Assembly: GCA_964247705.1 (NCBI GenBank)
Contig: CAXTVQ010000001.1
Location: 124,001-188,000, forward strand
Length of the DNA: 64,000 nt
Origin: LMUY01 sp964247705
GTDB taxonomy: Bacteria > Pseudomonadota > Alphaproteobacteria > Acetobacterales > Acetobacteraceae
Direction: 5' to 3'
Position numbers and translations under genes: made by a program. The notes under the pieces were generated by a model. That model saw nothing but the letters and a program-made list of their open reading frames with translations, was not told the DNA's origin and made no database searches. Within the stretch, counting starts at the first letter, position 1, and the number at the start of each line of letters is the position of its first letter. Positions 52,351 to 61,813 of this stretch are shown here, piece by piece.

Positions 52351-52736
52351 GTCAGTGCACCGAAAACGGCTTCGATCTTCTCCCGCAAGGTCGCCACAGT
52401 GAACGGCTTGACCAGGAAGTTGTTGACTCCGAACTGCACCGCGCGCTGGACCAGATCGGCGTCGCCGCGGCCGGTCAGCATGATATATGCGGTTTTCGAC
52501 GTCGGCGGATAGGTTCGAACGGCCCGCAACAGGCCTAGGCCATCAAGCTTCGGCATGTTGAAGTCGCTGATCACCAGGTTCGCCGGCTTAGCGACCAGGC
52601 TACGCAGGCCAGCCTCGCCATCGGCGGCTTCTTCGAACTCCTTGAAGCCGAGTTGTTGCAATCCACCCCGCACCAAGAGGCGCATGGATTGCTGGTCGTC
52701 GACAATCAGCACCTTGAGGGCAGCGGCGGACGGCAT
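52347..52736 (-). CDS. cheY: Chemotaxis response regulator, CheY2-like
   Basis: 129 residues, single receiver domain. Acidic pair and phospho-acceptor are intact (LIVDDQQSMRLL, LVISDFNMPKLDGL), with Thr in IMLTGRG and Lys in FLVKPFT. Sequence and position after cheB match CheY2 of rhizobial che operons, the regulator that acts on the motor. Its start lies 31 bases inside the cheB 3' end. Confidence 0.94.
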   Translation of the reverse strand: MPSAAALKVLIVDDQQSMRLLVRGGLQQLGFKEFEEAADGEAGLRSLVAKPANLVISDFNMPKLDGLGLLRAVRTYPPTSKTAYIMLTGRGDADLVQRAVQFGVNNFLVKPFTVATLREKIEAVFGALT

Positions 52737-53764
52737 GCGCGATCTCCGGGCTTGGCGTTACTGGCAGCGAGCATGGCATTGGCGACTGCATGAAGCGGCA
52801 CTTGCGATTGCACGCCACCGATTTCGAAAGCAGCCTTCGGCATTCCATAGACGACACAACTCGCCTCGTCCTGCCCGATAGTGTGGGCACCGGCCTCACG
52901 CATGGCGAGCAGGCCACGAGCCCCATCCCGGCCCATGCCCGTGAGAACCACGCCCACAGCCCGCATACGCGCCGTGAGAGCGACGGACGCGAAAAGCATG
53001 TCAACAGAGGGCCGGTGCCCGTTGACGGGCCCGCTCTCGGTCAAGCGGCAGTGCCACGGCCCATTCGCTGGCCCCGCCAACTCCAGGTGCGCAACGCCGC
53101 CGGGTGCAAGGTAGACTTGGCCAACCGATAGCGGGGCTCCATCTCTCGCCTCCTCCACCGAGGCGGCGCACGACCGGTCGAGCCGTTTGGCGAAGGAAGG
53201 GGTGAACGCAGCCGGCATGTGCTGCGTGATCAAGGTCGGCGGGCAATTGGCGGGAAAGCTCGACAAGATCGCCAGCAGCGCTTCGACACCGCCCGTAGAC
53301 GCGCCGATCGCAAGGACCCGATCACTTGGGACGAACCCCGTCGTGGCCTTGGGAGGCGCTGCATGCCGCAATGGCCGCAACCTCGCGCCTTTGGCTCCGC
53401 GCACAATGTCCGGCAATCGATCGAACCCGGCGCTGTCACCCAGGCGGGGTTTGGCTACACAATCTACGGCACCCAACTCGAGCGCGCGCAGTGTCGCCTC
53501 CGCACCACCCCGGGTAAGGCTGGATACCATGATCACCGGCATCGGCCGCAAACGCATTAGGCGTTCCAGGAAGTCCAGCCCGTTCATGCCAGGCATCTCG
53601 ACGTCGAGCGTTATGATGTCGGGGTTGAGATCCTTAATAGCCTGCCGAGCCTCGATCGGATTGCAGGCCTCGCCTACGACGGCGATATCGGAATCTCGCG
53701 CGAGCACGCGTGAAATCATCGCGCGCATCGTCGCCGAGTCATCGACGATCAGAACTCGTATCAT
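52706..53764 (-). CDS. cheB: Chemotaxis protein-glutamate methylesterase/deamidase
   Basis: 352 residues. An N-terminal receiver (VLIVDDSATMRAMI, D54 in ITLDVEMPGMNGLDF) is joined to the methylesterase domain with the catalytic triad Ser in AIGASTGGVEALL, His in LITQHMPAAFT and Asp in LTGMGRDGARG. Removes receptor methyl groups when phosphorylated by CheA. Overlaps cheR upstream as ATGA. Confidence 0.97.
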   Translation of the reverse strand: MIRVLIVDDSATMRAMISRVLARDSDIAVVGEACNPIEARQAIKDLNPDIITLDVEMPGMNGLDFLERLMRLRPMPVIMVSSLTRGGAEATLRALELGAVDCVAKPRLGDSAGFDRLPDIVRGAKGARLRPLRHAAPPKATTGFVPSDRVLAIGASTGGVEALLAILSSFPANCPPTLITQHMPAAFTPSFAKRLDRSCAASVEEARDGAPLSVGQVYLAPGGVAHLELAGPANGPWHCRLTESGPVNGHRPSVDMLFASVALTARMRAVGVVLTGMGRDGARGLLAMREAGAHTIGQDEASCVVYGMPKAAFEIGGVQSQVPLHAVANAMLAASNAKPGDRACRPPLPSRC

Positions 53765-54633
53765 TTCGCGGACCGCCGTTGATAGATCGTTATTCCGCAG
53801 CTGTCGAAACGCGAGGCGGCTGGTCCGGTAACGCGTTCCGAGTGCCCTACGAACAGACTGCCGTTAGGCGTCAACAATGGCTCGAACCGCGACCAGATCG
53901 CTTGCTGTTCGGGTTCATTGAAGTAGATGACGACATTGCGGCAGAAGATGGCGTCGAACGGGCCCTTCATCGGGAACGGCTTGATCAGGTTCAGCGGCCG
54001 GAACGAGACCAGGCTGCGGAGTTCAGTCGCCGCCTGCCACTGATCATTCTTCCGTTCGAACCAGCGCTCCAAATCACTCGTTGGGACCGACGTCATTGAC
54101 TCCTTGGGGTAAAGCCCCGCGTCAGCGTCTTGCAGGACGGCGGTGTCGATGTCCGTCGCGAGCACACGGATGTCGAACTGGCTGGCTTTTGGCAGTAAGC
54201 CGAGGATGGTCAATGCGATCGAATAGGGTTCCTGCCCCGTGGAGCATGCCGCCGACCAGATCCGCACGCGGCCACCTCGCTCCGCCGTATGCAGCAACGG
54301 CGGCAAGACGTGGTCCTTCAGATGGGTGAAATGGTGTGGCTCCCGAAAGAAGCGGGTGACGTTGGTGGTGAGCGAGCGGACCATGCGGCCACGCTCCTCC
54401 TCCCCGTCCGGCCGGTTGAGCAGTTCGCAGTATTGCGAGAACTCCCGCAACCCGAGCGCCCGGAGCCGCTTGCCAAGCCGTGAGTAAAGCAGGGTTGCCT
54501 TGCCCTCGTGCAGAGCAATCCCCGTCTCGGCCTGCAAAAGGCCGGAGATCATGCGGAAGTCGCTCTGCGTCAGGACGAACTCGCCATCCACCATGCTTGG
54601 CGCCGCCGTCGCAAGTGCTGCCGACGTCCTCAC
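53761..54633 (-). CDS. cheR: Chemotaxis protein methyltransferase
   Basis: 290 residues. The N-terminal helical domain (FRMISGLLQAETGIAL, LYSRLGKRLRALGL) and the SAM domain (VRIWSAACSTGQEPYSIAL, ILATDIDTAVLQDA-type segment, FDAIFCRNVVIYF, GSLFVGHSERV) are complete. Methylates receptor glutamates. Overlaps cheW as ATGA. Confidence 0.97.
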   Translation of the reverse strand: MRTSAALATAAPSMVDGEFVLTQSDFRMISGLLQAETGIALHEGKATLLYSRLGKRLRALGLREFSQYCELLNRPDGEEERGRMVRSLTTNVTRFFREPHHFTHLKDHVLPPLLHTAERGGRVRIWSAACSTGQEPYSIALTILGLLPKASQFDIRVLATDIDTAVLQDADAGLYPKESMTSVPTSDLERWFERKNDQWQAATELRSLVSFRPLNLIKPFPMKGPFDAIFCRNVVIYFNEPEQQAIWSRFEPLLTPNGSLFVGHSERVTGPAASRFDSCGITIYQRRSAK

Positions 54634-55097
54634 GCTGCTTCCGCCTCCATCTTTGGCATCACCCGGTCGAGCGAGATAAGACTGACCATGCGGCCCTCGA
54701 TGGCGAGCAGACCCTGCACGAAGGTGCGGACACGGTCCGACACGAGGTCGGGTGGCGGCTGAACCGTGCTCTCGTCGACGGTGATGATGTCGGAAACGGC
54801 ATCAACTAGCACGCCAATCACCTGGGCTCCGATCTGCGCTACGATGATGACGTGCCGCGCCGTCGGTTCTGGCGACTGCAACCCAAGCCGTGCCGCAAGG
54901 TCGAGGATCGGCAGGACGGCGCCGCGCAGGTTGATGACGCCGCGCACGAACGGCGGCGAGCGCGGCAGCGGGGTCGCTGGAACCCAACCCCGAATTTCCC
55001 GAACCGACATTATATCGACGCAGAACTCCTGTTGCCCAATCCGGAAAGCGATAAGTTCCAGCTCACGCGTAGACGGTGAGGCAATTCCATCAAGCAT
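54630..55097 (-). CDS. cheW: Chemotaxis coupling protein
   Basis: 155 residues, one CheW domain (LIAFRIGQQEFCVDIMSVREIRGW, PPFVRGVINLRGAVLPILDLAARLG, VGVLVDAVSDIITV). Links receptors to CheA. Its start is inside the last 8 bases of cheA. Confidence 0.96.
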   Translation of the reverse strand: MLDGIASPSTRELELIAFRIGQQEFCVDIMSVREIRGWVPATPLPRSPPFVRGVINLRGAVLPILDLAARLGLQSPEPTARHVIIVAQIGAQVIGVLVDAVSDIITVDESTVQPPPDLVSDRVRTFVQGLLAIEGRMVSLISLDRVMPKMEAEAA

Positions 55098-57204
55098 AGG
55101 CCACTCCTATCTCAGCTCGAATTTCACCAAAGGCGGGTGCGCCACTCGCATCGGAGATCATGCCATCGACGTCCAGGATCAGCGCTACCCGGCCGTCCCC
55201 GAGGATGGTCGCCGCAGCAACACCCGGCACTTGCCGATAGTTCGCCTCGAGGCTTTTGATGACGACCTGCTGCTGGCCCTGGATCGCGTCGACCAACAGG
55301 GCCGCCCGTGTGCCACCATCGGCCTCGACAAGTAGAGCAACACTTCCCGCCTCGATTGCTGCCTGTTTCCAGCCGAGTACGCCACCGACTGCGAGTAGCG
55401 GAACGTAAGTGCCGCGGATGTTCAGCACACGGGCGCCGTCTCCGATCTCGTGGATGTACTCGGCCCGCGGCTGCAGCGTCTCGATGATTGCAGTCAACGG
55501 AACGATCAGCGTCTGGTCGGCAACCGTTACAACCATGCCGTCCAGTACGGCCAAAGTCAGCGGCAGGCTGAGTGTGAACGTCGAGCCTTGTCCCGGCCGG
55601 GACGTGATGGCAATCCGCCCACCGAGCGCCTGGATGGAGCGACGGACGACATCCATGCCGACCCCGCGCCCGGAGATGTCCGAGATCGCTTCGGCTGTCG
55701 AGAAACCGGGTAGAAAGATGAGATTATCGATCTCCTCGTCGGTCAGCACTGCGTCGGCGGGGATCAGGCCCTTGGACACCGCGCTGGCCTTGACCTTGCC
55801 GCGATTGATCCCAGCGCCGTCATCGGACACCTCGATGACGATCCGGCCGGATCGGTGCATTGCGGCAAGCTTCACCGTTCCCTGTTCGGGCTTGCCCGCT
55901 TGGCGCCGCTCGTCCGGGCGCTCCAAACCATGGTCGATGGCGTTGCGGATCATGTGGGTGAGCGGGTCGGCAAGATGCTCGATGACGGTCTTGTCGACTT
56001 CCGTCCCCTCGCCGTCCGTTACCAGCCGCACCTGTTTCCCGGTAAGGGCGGCGACCTCGCGGGCAAGCCGCGGCATCCGTGCGAACACCGATTTGACGGG
56101 TTGCGCCCGGATCGCCATCACGCTGTCCTGGATCTCGCGCGTGAGATTCTCGAGTTCGTCCAACCCGACCGCGACCGCCGACGAGTGGCCCAAGCCAGCC
56201 TCGATCGACCGCTGCATCAACATCGCACCGTTGATGACCAGTTCGCCCACGAGATCGATGAGGCGGTCCACACGGTCGAGATCGACGCGGATGGTCGCCT
56301 TTGGACTAACCTGAGGATCCTCGCGGGCGGTCGCAGCGGCGATTGCGGTTACGGGTGGCGGTAGCAGGGGCTGACTGATTTCAGCAGGTGCCTCCAGGTC
56401 GCGGATCAACGCCATTACGTCGATCGGAGGCGGCTCCTCCGGCTGCGGCAACGGAGCGTCGGCCAGGGCGATGTCGACGTCGCAATCGCCCTCGACGAAC
56501 TCGAAAACCTCCTGGATCGACGTTTGCGGCTGTGCGGTTTGCAGCTCTACCTGCCAGCGCAGGTACGCGCCTTCGGGATCGAGGTCCTGCAAGGCGGGCA
56601 GTTCAGTGGTGTTGAGGGTTACAGTCACGCTGCCAAGCAGGGTTAACTCACGCAGCAGCAACCCGGCGTCATTGGCCTTGGCGTATAGCGCCGGCAGCGG
56701 CCGGAACCGAACGAGCCACGTGGTGGTATCCGGCACGCCGACCTGGACCGGCTGGAATTCCAGCCCGCCAAAGCCATCGTCGTCCGCGGCGGGTTCGGCT
56801 GCAGCCGGCGCCACACTGCCAGCAGTGGTTAAGGTCGCCAGCTCAGCGGCGGCCCCGGCGACACGCTGCTCGTCCGGGCCGTCTCCGCCGCGAGCGCCAC
56901 GAACCAAATCCGCCAGCACGTCGGCCGAGCGCAACATGACTTTGAGCACATCCGGGGTAGGACAAAGCCGGTCCGACCGCAGTGCGTCCAACGCCGTCTC
57001 GAACACATGGGCGAAACGGACCAGGTTATCGAGCCCGAACGCGCCGGCCCCGCCCTTTACGGAATGAACTGCACGGAACACGGCGTTGACCGTTTCCGAG
57101 TCGCTCGCACCGTTCTGCAATGCGAGCAGGCCGCTTTCCAGTTCGGCGAGCTGTTCCTCGCATTCCTGGAAAAAGGTTTGCCGGATGGCCTCCATAGGAT
57201 CCAT
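55090..57204 (-). CDS. cheA: Chemotaxis histidine kinase
   Basis: 704 residues. P1 HPt domain with phospho-His47 (RAVHSVKGGAGAFG); a middle region including a CheY/CheB-binding-like segment (WLVRFRPLPALYAKANDAGLLL, as in P2 of related kinases); P3 dimerisation (RVDLDRVDRLIDLVGELVI); P4 ATPase (HMIRNAIDHGLERP, SDDGAGINRGKV, FLPGFSTAEAISDISGRGVGMDVVR in sequence, TLSLPLTLAVLDGM); and a C-terminal CheW-like P5. No C-terminal receiver. It is a soluble kinase that phosphorylates CheY and CheB. Confidence 0.97.
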   Translation of the reverse strand: MDPMEAIRQTFFQECEEQLAELESGLLALQNGASDSETVNAVFRAVHSVKGGAGAFGLDNLVRFAHVFETALDALRSDRLCPTPDVLKVMLRSADVLADLVRGARGGDGPDEQRVAGAAAELATLTTAGSVAPAAAEPAADDDGFGGLEFQPVQVGVPDTTTWLVRFRPLPALYAKANDAGLLLRELTLLGSVTVTLNTTELPALQDLDPEGAYLRWQVELQTAQPQTSIQEVFEFVEGDCDVDIALADAPLPQPEEPPPIDVMALIRDLEAPAEISQPLLPPPVTAIAAATAREDPQVSPKATIRVDLDRVDRLIDLVGELVINGAMLMQRSIEAGLGHSSAVAVGLDELENLTREIQDSVMAIRAQPVKSVFARMPRLAREVAALTGKQVRLVTDGEGTEVDKTVIEHLADPLTHMIRNAIDHGLERPDERRQAGKPEQGTVKLAAMHRSGRIVIEVSDDGAGINRGKVKASAVSKGLIPADAVLTDEEIDNLIFLPGFSTAEAISDISGRGVGMDVVRRSIQALGGRIAITSRPGQGSTFTLSLPLTLAVLDGMVVTVADQTLIVPLTAIIETLQPRAEYIHEIGDGARVLNIRGTYVPLLAVGGVLGWKQAAIEAGSVALLVEADGGTRAALLVDAIQGQQQVVIKSLEANYRQVPGVAAATILGDGRVALILDVDGMISDASGAPAFGEIRAEIGVAYA

Positions 57205-57212
57205 GATGCGCG

Positions 57213-57578
57213 CTACGCCGCCACGCGACGCAGGGCGTCGACAAGCTTCACCGGATTAAAAGGTTTGACGATCCAGCCGGTCGCGCCGGCTTCGCGCGCC
57301 CGGGCTTTCTTCGTTCCGTCACTTTCGGTGGTGAGCACCAGGATCGGTATGGCGCGGTGTCGGCTGTCCTTCCGCACTCCCTCGATAAAGCCGAAACCGT
57401 CCATGCGCGGCATGTTGATGTCGGTCACGATCACGTCGGGCTGCTCGGCTTGCAGCACCTCGAGCCCGTCAACGCCGTCCACGGCCTGGATCACGCGGTA
57501 ACCGGCTTCGGATAGGGCTAAGTGCAGCATGTCTCGCATCGTGCGAGAATCGTCTACGGTCAGTACGGTCTTGGTCAC
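57213..57578 (-). CDS. cheY: Chemotaxis response regulator, CheY1-like
   Basis: 121 residues from a GTG at 57578. Receiver motifs are intact (VLTVDDSRTMRDML, VIVTDINMPRMDGFGFIEGVRK, LVLTTESDGTKK, WIVKPFNP). FGFIEGVR and LTTESD are typical of the CheY placed before cheA in rhizobial operons, CheY1, which serves as phosphate sink. It overlaps the STAS gene by 4 bases. Confidence 0.94.
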   Translation of the reverse strand: MTKTVLTVDDSRTMRDMLHLALSEAGYRVIQAVDGVDGLEVLQAEQPDVIVTDINMPRMDGFGFIEGVRKDSRHRAIPILVLTTESDGTKKARAREAGATGWIVKPFNPVKLVDALRRVAA

Positions 57579-57877
57579 GCGCTTGCCTCCGCAACGTGGT
57601 GGACGAGGCTGGATGCGCCGAATGCGGCGAGAGCCTCGGTGAACGCGGCCGATGGGGTCGCGATTTGGAAGGCTTGCTGATCGGCCTGCCACGTCTGTTG
57701 TGCCGCGAGCAGGACTTGCAGGCACTGGGCGCCGACACGCTCGACGGACGAGCCATCCAGCACGAGAGGCGCGCCGCGACGGGCCAGCAGCGATGCGGCA
57801 AGCGGACCGGCCTCCTTGAGGTCGAGTACGGCAGGCAGCACGGCCGGGGGAGCCCGGCGGCGGGTTGCACGCTTCAT
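57575..57877 (-). CDS. STAS domain protein, CheS-like
   Basis: 100 residues from ATG 57877. STAS fold with VLPAVLDLKEAGPLAASLLARRG and LDGSSVERVGAQCLQVLLAA, where Ser-Ser before VERVG matches the anti-anti-sigma phosphorylation site. It is the first gene of the che operon. In Sinorhizobium a small protein, CheS, encoded just before cheY1-cheA speeds loss of phosphate from CheY1; position and size suggest the same here. An in-frame TTG at 57916 is an alternative start. The region 57878-58069 must hold the operon promoter; none was recognised. Confidence 0.7.
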   Translation of the reverse strand: MKRATRRRAPPAVLPAVLDLKEAGPLAASLLARRGAPLVLDGSSVERVGAQCLQVLLAAQQTWQADQQAFQIATPSAAFTEALAAFGASSLVHHVAEASA

Positions 57878-58069
57878 CGGCGGCAGCGCCAATCGCCGGG
57901 CGTCAGCGCGCGGCAAATAGCGTCCCAGTTCGTGCGGATCATGCGTCCCCCTGCTCCGTGCCGGTGTCCGCAGCGACCCAGTTGGGACGCACGCACGACC
58001 GGCCTACGAGGCGCAGATTGCGCGCGGGGTGGTTGCTAGATCGTTAATGGCAACGAGGAATTTTGCATC

Positions 58070-59341
58070 TTACTGATGGGCCAGGGCGGCCCCGATCCAG
58101 TGCGATGCCGCAAGCGTCAGGGTATCATCCCCCAAGCGGCCGATGATCTGCAGCCCGAGCGGCAAACCGAGCGGGCCGGTCCCTGCCGGCACGGTGACAC
58201 AGGGCACGTGTAGGCTGGTCCAGATCAGGTTGAATGCCGGGTCACCGGTCCAATCAAGGCCAAGGGGAGCCTCTCCGGGTGCCGACGGCGTGAGCAGCAC
58301 GTCATGCCCTGCCAATGCGGCCGGAAAGGCCCGCCGAGCGTGACCGAGAACGGCGCGCGCGGAGTCGAGCGCGGCCAAAGGCTGGGCCGACCCCCATTCC
58401 AGGCGCTCGCGTAGCCCAGGGCTCAGCGCGTTCCGGTGCAACAGCATCTCCCATCCCATCGCCCGGGCGCTCTCGCCTTGCATGACAAGTTGGTGGGCGT
58501 GCGCGATCGTTGCAAACTCGGCCGGAAGCTCAAGTTCGGCGACCTCCGCCCCGGCGCGCCGCAACCGTTCGCCGGCGTCCATGAGCAGGTCGCGCGTGGC
58601 CTGGTCGGCGTCCTGCCACGCGGGCGAACAACACAGACCGATCCGAAGGCCGGTGGGTAGCGCGCGCTCCGGGTCGCCCAGGTCCTGGCCCGAAACGGCG
58701 CCGACGAGCAGCGCACAATCGGCCACGGTGCGGGCCAGCACGCCGACTGTGTCGAGCGAGAACGACATCAATTTCATACCGTGCCGCTCGATTGTGCCGT
58801 AGCTCGGTTTGTAGCCGACGATGCCGCAATAGGCCGCCGGACGGATCACGCTGCCCGCCGTCTGGGTGCCGTAGGCGAACGGGAAATACCCGGCCGCGAC
58901 ACCTGCAGCCGAGCCGCTGCTCGATCCACCGGGCGTGTGCGCGGGGTTATGCGGATTGGCGGTCGGGCCGGGGAACCGGGTGGCGAACTCGGTCGTCACG
59001 GTCTTGCCGAGAACGGCGGCGCCGGCCGCGCGGGCCCACGCCACGGCGGCTGCGTCGGCGCGGGGACGGTTGCCGCGCCAAATCGGCGAGTTGTATTCCG
59101 CCGGCATGTCGGCCGTGTCCAGCACGTCTTTCACGCCCAGCGGCAGCCCGTGCAAGGGGCCGGGCCGGGCCGCGGCGGCCGATGCCCGTGCGAGCGCCGG
59201 GTCGAGATAGGCCAGCGCGCGCAATACGGGTTCTCGCTCGGCGACACGGGCCAGGCATGCCTCCATCAGCTCGGCCGGGGTCAGTTGACCGGCTTGGATG
59301 CGGGCGCGGGCGGCTGTGGCTGTCAGATCAGCGAGATCCAT
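58070..59341 (-). CDS. Amidase (amidase signature family)
   Basis: 423 residues. Catalytic Ser-cisSer-Lys triad: Lys in GLPLGVKDVLDTAD, cis-Ser in GGSSSGSAAGVAAG and nucleophile Ser in YGTQTAGSVIRPAAYCG. The start ATG 59341 follows GGAG by seven bases and overlaps the end of livF by 14 bases, so it is co-transcribed with the transporter. The pairing suggests that the imported compound is an amide, for example an amino-acid amide or urea derivative (inference). Confidence 0.93.
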   Translation of the reverse strand: MDLADLTATAARARIQAGQLTPAELMEACLARVAEREPVLRALAYLDPALARASAAAARPGPLHGLPLGVKDVLDTADMPAEYNSPIWRGNRPRADAAAVAWARAAGAAVLGKTVTTEFATRFPGPTANPHNPAHTPGGSSSGSAAGVAAGYFPFAYGTQTAGSVIRPAAYCGIVGYKPSYGTIERHGMKLMSFSLDTVGVLARTVADCALLVGAVSGQDLGDPERALPTGLRIGLCCSPAWQDADQATRDLLMDAGERLRRAGAEVAELELPAEFATIAHAHQLVMQGESARAMGWEMLLHRNALSPGLRERLEWGSAQPLAALDSARAVLGHARRAFPAALAGHDVLLTPSAPGEAPLGLDWTGDPAFNLIWTSLHVPCVTVPAGTGPLGLPLGLQIIGRLGDDTLTLAASHWIGAALAHQ

Positions 59342-60065
59342 CGGCATTCTCCGGGTTCGTTGGCGGGCGGGTTTGCCCCAGATACGTGGCGACGACGCGC
59401 GGATCGGTGGCAAGGCTGGCGGCGGGCCCGGCGGCAGTGATGCGGCCCATCTCCAGCACGGCACCCTCGTTCGCCAAGGCGAGGGCGGCGCGTGCGTTCT
59501 GCTCGACCAGCACCATGGCCAGGCCGTCCCGGCGCAGCCCGTCCAGCGTGCGGAAGATGTCCCGCACGATACGCGGAGCAAGGCCCAGGCTCGGCTCGTC
59601 CAACAGGAGCAGGCGGGGGCGGCCCATCAATGCGCGGGCGAGCGCCAACATCTGCCGTTCGCCGCCGGAGAGCGTGCCCGCCAGTTGCTGCCGGCGCTCC
59701 TGCAGGTGTGGGAAAATGGTGAACACGTCACGCATTGAGGCGCCGCGGCGGGCGTAGGCGCCGAGTTCGAGGTTCTCTGCCACGCTCATGTCGGCGAACA
59801 GGGCCCGCGTCTCCGGCACAAGCAACAAGCCACGGGCGACAAGCTCCTCGGTGGCGAGGCCGGCGATGTCGGCCCCATCGAAACGACGCGTTCCGGTCGC
59901 CGGCAGCAGGTTCATCACAGCATGCATCGCCGTGGTCTTGCCCGCTCCGTTCGGCCCGATCAGCGTCACGATGCGCTGCTCGGGGACGGCGAGGTCAATA
60001 CCATGCAGCACGGTCGCGCGGCCGTAACCGGCACGCAGCCCGGTGATCTGCAGCAGCGCGCTCAC
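59328..60065 (-). CDS. livF: Branched-chain-type ABC transporter ATP-binding protein
   Basis: 245 residues, LivF class. Walker A LIGPNGAGKTT, the FADMSVAENLELGAY segment, signature LSGGERQML, Walker B RLLLLDEPSLGLAP, and H-loop switch replaced by VLVEQNARAAL, as usual in LivF. The start is GTG 60065, overlapping the LivM-LivG stop. C-terminal tail is Pro/Asn-rich. Confidence 0.95.
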   Translation of the reverse strand: MSALLQITGLRAGYGRATVLHGIDLAVPEQRIVTLIGPNGAGKTTAMHAVMNLLPATGTRRFDGADIAGLATEELVARGLLLVPETRALFADMSVAENLELGAYARRGASMRDVFTIFPHLQERRQQLAGTLSGGERQMLALARALMGRPRLLLLDEPSLGLAPRIVRDIFRTLDGLRRDGLAMVLVEQNARAALALANEGAVLEMGRITAAGPAASLATDPRVVATYLGQTRPPTNPENADGSR

Positions 60066-61813
60066 TCGACTCCGCCGAGATAGGCATCCAGCACGCGCGG
60101 GTCCGCCTGGATTTCCTCCGGGCGGCCCTGGGCGATTTTGCGGCCGAACTCCATCACCACGACGCGGTCGGCCAAGCCCATGACGAAATCCATGTCATGC
60201 TCCACCAGCAGCACGGCCACGCCCTCGGTCCGCAAGCCTCGCAGACAGGCAGCGAGATCCTGCTTCTCGGGCAGGCGCAGGCCGGCGGCGGGTTCGTCCA
60301 GCAGCAGGAGCGCCGGGTGGAGGCAGAGCGCCCGGGCGATCTCGACAATGCGCTGCCGGCCAAGCGGGAGGTCGCCGGCGCGGCGGTGCAGGTCAGCGCC
60401 GAGACCGAGGCGATCCGCCTGCCTTGCGGCCTCCGCGAGCAATAGGCGCTCCTCCCGCCGGTCCAGCCGGAGCATGGCGGCGAGGATGCCGGCGCGGCCG
60501 CGGGTGTGGGCGCCCAGGGCCACGTTCTCCAGCACCGAGCGGCTCGGGAGAAGGCGGACGTGCTGGAAGGTGCGGCCAAGGCCGAGCCGGGCCATCCGGC
60601 GCGGTGGCTGCCCGGCGACAAGATTACCGTGCAGGCGTATGCTGCCGCTGTCGGGCCGGAGCAGTCCGCCGAGCTGGTTAAACATCGTGCTCTTGCCCGC
60701 GCCGTTCGGACCGATCAACGCCACGATCTCCCCCGCGGACACCGACAGGCCGACGCCGTCATTGGCGGTCAGGCCGCCAAAACGCTTGGTGATGCCCTCG
60801 GCACGCAACACCTCGCCCGGCGGATAGGCTCGCAGCACCGGTGCGGGTACGGCGGGCACGCGGCGGCTCGGCGACGCGGGAAGCAGCCGTGCCAGGTATG
60901 GGGCAAGGCCGGCCGGCATGCGCTGCATCACCAGGATGATGATCGCGGCGAAGGCCATGCCTTCGAAATTGCCCGGCCGCCCGAACAGGCGAGGCAGCCA
61001 ATCGTTCAACTGGTCCCGCACCACCGTGACCACGCCGGCGCCCAGGACCGCGCCCCACAGGGATCCGGCGCCCCCGATGATGACCATGAATAAGTATTCG
61101 ATCCCTGCCGTCAGGTTGAACGGCGTCGGGCTCACCTGGCGCTGCAGGTGGGCGTAGAGCCAGCCGGACAGCCCCGCATAGAGTGCTGCCAGCACGAACA
61201 CCCACAGTGCCAGTTGCGCCGTGTCCACCCCCATGCTCTCGGCCAGGGCGCGTCCGGTGGCGAGCGCACGGATGGCACGGCCCTGACGGCTGTCCAGCAG
61301 GTTGCGGGTGAGCAGGAGCAGGCCGAGGACGACCGCGCCGATCAGGCCGAGCATCCAGCGGCCGCCTGCCCGGTCGAATGGGGGCAGGCCGGGCAACTCG
61401 GCCATGCCGTTGAAGCCGCCGAGGCCTGGCAGGGTGCCGAACAGGTAGAATGCGGCACTCCCCCAGGCGATGGTGCCGAGCGGCAGGAAGTGCCCGGAGA
61501 GCCGCACCGTGACCGCGCCAAGCACGAGTGCGGCGAGTGCCACCAGGGTGAGGGCGACCGGGAGGGTGAGCCAAGGGGACCAGCCATACGTGCGGGTGAG
61601 CACCGCGGTGGCGTAGGCCGCGATCCCGGCAAAGGCTGCCTGGCCGAAGGAGGTTTGCCCGGCGATGCCCGTCATCAGCACCAGCCCGGTGGCGATCATC
61701 GCGGCCAGGCCGACATAGGATGACAGCGCGACGTAGAACGGCGGCAAGAAAGCGGCGCCAGCGAGCAATCCCAGCACGGGAGCGCCGGCGCTCAGCAGCG
61801 TGCGAAGGTTCAA
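60062..61813 (-). CDS. LivM-LivG fusion: ABC transporter permease and ATP-binding protein
   Basis: About 583 residues from a TTG at 61813. The N-terminal ~320 residues are a LivM permease (GIAGQTSFGQAAFAGIAAYA, SRQGRAIRALATG, FMVIIGGAGSLWGAVLGAG). The C-terminal ~245 residues are a LivG ATPase (Walker A LIGPNGAGKST, LGRTFQHVRLLPSRSVLENV, signature LPLGRQRIVEIARAL, Walker B ALLLLDEPAAGL, EHDMDFVMGLADRVVVM). The linker is short (SPSRRVPAVPAPVLRAYPPG). Such fusions are known in this transporter family. TTGA overlap with livH. Confidence 0.93.
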   Translation of the reverse strand: MNLRTLLSAGAPVLGLLAGAAFLPPFYVALSSYVGLAAMIATGLVLMTGIAGQTSFGQAAFAGIAAYATAVLTRTYGWSPWLTLPVALTLVALAALVLGAVTVRLSGHFLPLGTIAWGSAAFYLFGTLPGLGGFNGMAELPGLPPFDRAGGRWMLGLIGAVVLGLLLLTRNLLDSRQGRAIRALATGRALAESMGVDTAQLALWVFVLAALYAGLSGWLYAHLQRQVSPTPFNLTAGIEYLFMVIIGGAGSLWGAVLGAGVVTVVRDQLNDWLPRLFGRPGNFEGMAFAAIIILVMQRMPAGLAPYLARLLPASPSRRVPAVPAPVLRAYPPGEVLRAEGITKRFGGLTANDGVGLSVSAGEIVALIGPNGAGKSTMFNQLGGLLRPDSGSIRLHGNLVAGQPPRRMARLGLGRTFQHVRLLPSRSVLENVALGAHTRGRAGILAAMLRLDRREERLLLAEAARQADRLGLGADLHRRAGDLPLGRQRIVEIARALCLHPALLLLDEPAAGLRLPEKQDLAACLRGLRTEGVAVLLVEHDMDFVMGLADRVVVMEFGRKIAQGRPEEIQADPRVLDAYLGGVE

